A stretch of 43,244 nt of DNA, taken from a virus. The notes under the pieces were generated by a model, which saw nothing but the letters and a program-made list of their open reading frames with translations, was not told where the DNA came from and did no database searches. The position numbers and the translations under genes were made by a program. This document shows, piece by piece, positions 39,697 through 43,244 of the stretch. The stretch lies in the IMG/VR virus record IMGVR_UViG_3300046171_000205, positions 1 to 43,244 of that record. One strand, 5' to 3'. The first letter of the stretch is position 1; each line of letters starts with the position of its first letter.

Positions 39697-42600
39697 ATGG
39701 AAGACGAAGACATCTTAGGGGTTGATCCTTTTGTAGATTTAAGCATAGAGGACAGAGAAGACCAGTTGGTTATATTGGCTGATAAATTAAAAAAACAGCG
39801 AGGTGGTGGGATGAGTAACTTTTCAATTAAAGATATTCAAAGCACTATTCCTGGTTTAAATCAAGATCAATTTCAAGAGGCTGTTGCCTGGGGAAACACA
39901 TATAATAGAGGTCGTTATAAAGAGAGTGATGAGTTAAATTCAAAATTTAATAATTTATTTCCTGAGTTGGAGGGTGTTCAGTTTCCTGAATATGAAAACA
40001 ACAATGGGTCTATAAATGTAATTAACAGAGAAGTAAATCCTCAAAACGCACAAGATAAATGGGCACAAATTCAAGATGCCATAGACAAGGGGACTCAGTT
40101 ATATAATAATCAGGGTCAGCCATGGATGCAAGGTGATGAAGGCGATGGAGTTATTACTAACCCAGGTCTTTTACCCGATGGCACTGATGAATCTATAAAA
40201 AAGAATCTTATCCAATATGGCCAGGTTCTTAAACACACTGACCCTCAATTCAATGAAAAATATCAAGCAGGTGTAGATCCATTTGAAGATCCTAGATCTG
40301 CATATGAATTTACTAAGCAAGCAAGGAATTTTCAAGGGACAAAATTTAAAGTAAACGCATTAAGATACATTGCTGCTAACTACGATAAAAATCTGTATGA
40401 TTTTGTAGATAAAAATGAGGATTTCTTTAGAATTATGCCTGAACTTCGTGAGGATGATGAATTCATGAAAATGTATAAATCTCATGAAGATGTAGCATCT
40501 AAATATTCAGATCATTTAAAAACAAATTTCAGCGACCTACTAGAAGACGAAGCAAGAGATATGATGCAAACGATGAGGTTGTCTGGTGCCATGGGTATGG
40601 GAGGTGTGCCAGGAATGGGTCCTGGGTATCTTGACACTTCTATAGCAGTTGGTCTAGGAGGTGTAGTAGAGTCTGTAGGAAATTTAGCAGGAGGACTATT
40701 TGAATTTACTTCAAAGTATGGTATAAATGCTTTTCCTAAGGTTAAAATAGCAAAAGAAGTAGGTGAGTTATTTTTAAGTGATGAACAAAAAGAACAACAA
40801 AAAGAATTAGAAAGAGAGTATGACCAAAAAGTAGAAGAAGTAGCAGACAATATTTCTCATTTTTTCTCTTCAGACAACTGGAAAGATACAGCAATAGGTC
40901 AATATGCATATGTTCCTGATCAAGTAGCATCAGCAGATTTATCTGAAAACCCTATGTATATATTACCTATGACTTTAAAAACTGTAGGTGAAATGGCTCC
41001 TGCTATTGTTGCCGCTGCTTACACAGGCGGTGGAACTCTTGCTGCGGGTGCTGTGATGGGGGGTGACCAATTCTTCAAATCATATCATACTACAAATAAA
41101 GAAGCAAGAGAATTAGGAGTCGATCCAGAAGACGCTGAAGCAATGGCATTAAGTATAGGTCTTGTTACTGGTGGTACAAGTGCTTTATTCAATAACCCTT
41201 TAGCAAGAAAAGGTGTTAGTGCCATGATGGGTATAAGAAACAGAGCCACAAGACAAGCGGTAAATACACTAGCAAGTACAGGAAGTAGATCAGCAGGAAT
41301 TAAAGCCGGTACAAAAGCATATCTTAAGGAGGTTGGATCTGAAGAAGTTGAAGAACTTGTACAAGGAGGATTTGAAAATTATCAAAAATGGAAGTATGAT
41401 CAAAGTACTCCAAACCCAGTATATGGTGTAGATAAATTTATGTCTAAAGAAGAATTTACTAATACTCTTATTTTAACTGCAACAGCGACTACCTTGATGG
41501 CTAGTCCTAATTTAGGAGTGTCTTCAACTCAACTAGAAAAAGAAGCCTGGACCACAGCAGGATTAGATTATACAAATTTTGAGAAATCAGTACAAAAAGA
41601 ATTAAAAAGAAAAAACCCTAAGTTCACTGAGGAAACTGCCCAAGGCATGTTGGAAAAGGCTAAAGTATATGAAACTATAGTTAAGCCACTAAAAGACTCA
41701 GGGGTTAAAATAAATGAGATTACCGAACTGGCTGATGTTGTTTATAATTCTATGAATGCACCTAAAACACCTGATGCAGAAACTTCTGCTGAACCGACTG
41801 TTGAGGAAAAGCAAGCAGAAATTAAAAATGGTATACCTAAACAAGGTGCTATTGTTGATGGAGGTAAAGTTGTTTCTGTAATAGAAAACATAGGAGATAG
41901 TGCTACAGATTCTGATTTAAAAACTAAACTAGATAATATTCAAGGTAGAACTTTTAAAATGAAAAGAACTTCTCTTGAAACATTATACGAAACAAACAAA
42001 GAGTTTAAAAAGTTTGTTGATGAAAATCCTGACATGGTATATGATGGCAAGAATAAAAATGCTCCTGCTGTTATTGATAATGAAGGAAATGTTTTAGATG
42101 GAATGAAGCGATTGGCTGCTGCATATAACAGAGGTCAAAAAGGTATTAGAGTTTTTAATGAACAAGAAACTACCGTTTCAAAAGAAGAAGAAACTAATAT
42201 CGTTAACGAGATAGATAATATAATTTCTCCTAAATCAGAAAACAACACTAATGAGTCTATAGATGATATAGAAAAAATTGGTAATCATTTTCAGAGAGTA
42301 TTTAAAGGATCATCGGTGTCTTTTGATCAACAATCTTTTGATACAGAGGCAAGAAGTAGAGGACTAGATCCTGCGAAAAACAAAGGTTTCAGAGATAGAA
42401 ATACAAATCAAATTTTTATAAACCCTAAACTTGCTACACTTGATACACCTATACATGAGTTTGCTCATATTTGGGAGGACATGTTGGCTGAAGTAAATCC
42501 AGATGCTCATAAAAAAGCAATGGCTTTAATAAAAGGCACAAAGTATCATAAAGATGCAGTTGCTAATGGTTATGGAGATAGGGCATTAAATGAGGCTTTG

Positions 42601-43244
42601 GTTCAGGCTATTGGTGAAAAGGGTGCAAAAATATTTAAAGATCCTAAAAGACAATCACAGTTTGAAAAAGTAATTGAACAAGTAAAACAAGCAATCAAAC
42701 AGGCTTTGAACTTACCGGCTGACGCAGACTTTGATATTAAAACAAGTAGTCTTGACGCTGTTATAAATTCTAGTGCAGAAAAAATTATGTCTGCTACTAG
42801 TATTGATCCTTCTAAAGAATCGATAGATATAGACGCTATTGATGCACAGAGATATAAAAACCCTGAGCGAGAAGCAATAAAAGAATTTAAGGCACTACAA
42901 GAAACAATACAGAATGACCCAACACTATCACCAATTACTCCGGTAATGAAAGATGGTAAATATCAATTTAAGAAAAACAAAAAATCTGGGAAAATAAGTG
43001 TAAAGATTTCAGGAAAGTCTTATGCCTTGGTTAATGGAATTAATGAATATTTTGAAGGAACTGTAGAGGAAAAAGTAGACCAAATTGGTGACAGAATTGT
43101 AGATGAGTTTAATGCTAACAAAGATGTTCCTGAAGTTGTTAAAGGTTTGGGATGGTATAAGGACTTACATCTGAAGATGAGAAATCTTTTTGGAGGTAGA
43201 ACTAATTTCTTTGGTAGATTATTAGGAGCAACCTCAGGCCAGAC
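39697..43244 (+). CDS. Very large internal/ejected virion protein, open at window end
   Basis: From ATG 39697 the frame stays open for at least 1182 codons to the edge, so the gene is cut. Hydrophobic, Gly/Ala-rich segments ('VGLGGVVESVGNLAGGLFEF', about 315-335; 'VGEMAPAIVAAAYTGGGTLA', about 430-450; 'LSIGLVTGGTSALF', about 485-500; 'LILTATATTLMA', about 590-602) resemble membrane-inserting parts of ejected proteins. About residue 789-815 has a ParB-like run ('APAVIDNEGNVLDGMKRLAA' with Asp801-Gly802). Residues 920-924 are HEFAH in 'TPIHEFAHIWEDMLAEV', a zinc-metalloprotease HExxH motif. Multi-domain proteins of this size follow the barrel genes in crAss-like phages and are packed in the virion. 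A packaged RNA polymerase may follow beyond the edge. Confidence 0.78.
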   Translation, partial: MEDEDILGVDPFVDLSIEDREDQLVILADKLKKQRGGGMSNFSIKDIQSTIPGLNQDQFQEAVAWGNTYNRGRYKESDELNSKFNNLFPELEGVQFPEYENNNGSINVINREVNPQNAQDKWAQIQDAIDKGTQLYNNQGQPWMQGDEGDGVITNPGLLPDGTDESIKKNLIQYGQVLKHTDPQFNEKYQAGVDPFEDPRSAYEFTKQARNFQGTKFKVNALRYIAANYDKNLYDFVDKNEDFFRIMPELREDDEFMKMYKSHEDVASKYSDHLKTNFSDLLEDEARDMMQTMRLSGAMGMGGVPGMGPGYLDTSIAVGLGGVVESVGNLAGGLFEFTSKYGINAFPKVKIAKEVGELFLSDEQKEQQKELEREYDQKVEEVADNISHFFSSDNWKDTAIGQYAYVPDQVASADLSENPMYILPMTLKTVGEMAPAIVAAAYTGGGTLAAGAVMGGDQFFKSYHTTNKEARELGVDPEDAEAMALSIGLVTGGTSALFNNPLARKGVSAMMGIRNRATRQAVNTLASTGSRSAGIKAGTKAYLKEVGSEEVEELVQGGFENYQKWKYDQSTPNPVYGVDKFMSKEEFTNTLILTATATTLMASPNLGVSSTQLEKEAWTTAGLDYTNFEKSVQKELKRKNPKFTEETAQGMLEKAKVYETIVKPLKDSGVKINEITELADVVYNSMNAPKTPDAETSAEPTVEEKQAEIKNGIPKQGAIVDGGKVVSVIENIGDSATDSDLKTKLDNIQGRTFKMKRTSLETLYETNKEFKKFVDENPDMVYDGKNKNAPAVIDNEGNVLDGMKRLAAAYNRGQKGIRVFNEQETTVSKEEETNIVNEIDNIISPKSENNTNESIDDIEKIGNHFQRVFKGSSVSFDQQSFDTEARSRGLDPAKNKGFRDRNTNQIFINPKLATLDTPIHEFAHIWEDMLAEVNPDAHKKAMALIKGTKYHKDAVANGYGDRALNEALVQAIGEKGAKIFKDPKRQSQFEKVIEQVKQAIKQALNLPADADFDIKTSSLDAVINSSAEKIMSATSIDPSKESIDIDAIDAQRYKNPEREAIKEFKALQETIQNDPTLSPITPVMKDGKYQFKKNKKSGKISVKISGKSYALVNGINEYFEGTVEEKVDQIGDRIVDEFNANKDVPEVVKGLGWYKDLHLKMRNLFGGRTNFFGRLLGATSGQ

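Noticed and set aside
1-43244. tRNA, rRNA or CRISPR array
   Set aside because: No cloverleaf-like sequence stood out in the few gaps, and no regularly spaced repeat with spacers exists. The repeats found are within fibre genes or the left end.

Overview
The window is one end of a double-stranded DNA tailed-phage genome, or a long phage contig, with a podovirus-type virion module. It is AT-rich. Most genes start after A/T-rich leaders without a Shine-Dalgarno sequence, as is usual for Bacteroidota and their phages. The order is terminase, portal, acidic scaffold-like protein, capsid, fibres, three small neck-type proteins, a giant tail-barrel ('muzzle' or stabilisation-type) protein, and then internal ('cargo') proteins ending in a very large open frame. 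That order, and several protein signatures, best fit a crAss-like (Crassvirales-type) podovirus. The fibre style suggests an aquatic, probably flavobacterial, host. Taxonomy and host are inferences; the gene order and motifs are read directly. Layout: (1) 1-582 has no convincing gene. It holds inverted and tandem repeats, an almost pure A+T tract and iteron-like TAGCCA repeats, so it is a candidate origin or control region. (2) 583-2138, plus strand: a two-domain GroES-like co-chaperonin, a PD-(D/E)XK-like nuclease, an HNH nuclease and a 42-aa ORF. (3) 2133-4778, minus strand: ten tightly packed small, mostly lysine-rich genes, four of them shorter than 60 residues. They include a likely holin-like membrane protein and a 24-residue four-cysteine microprotein. 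(4) 4779-4921: divergent control region with a hairpin. (5) 4922-13292: packaging and head genes with two strong intrinsic terminators, one directly after the capsid gene. (6) 13302-27333: fibre and adhesin module of about 14 kb. It includes an S74 self-cleaving chaperone fibre, fibres sharing a repeated module, and a GT-A glycosyltransferase. (7) 27415-36722: neck and tail barrel. The barrel protein appears to be interrupted by about 2.8 kb coding for beta-sandwich repeats and a C-type-lectin-like domain, and it is spread over several ORFs. (8) 36688-43244: a cupin-like protein and the internal or ejected proteins, the last carrying a ParB-like motif and an HEFAH metalloprotease motif and running off the window. 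Two observations stand out. First, the barrel protein seems to carry an inserted adhesin/lectin cassette. Second, three adjacent gene pairs in the virion region look like single proteins broken by a one-base (+1) frame change. These may be programmed frameshifts, real lesions or sequence errors, and the sequence alone cannot decide.
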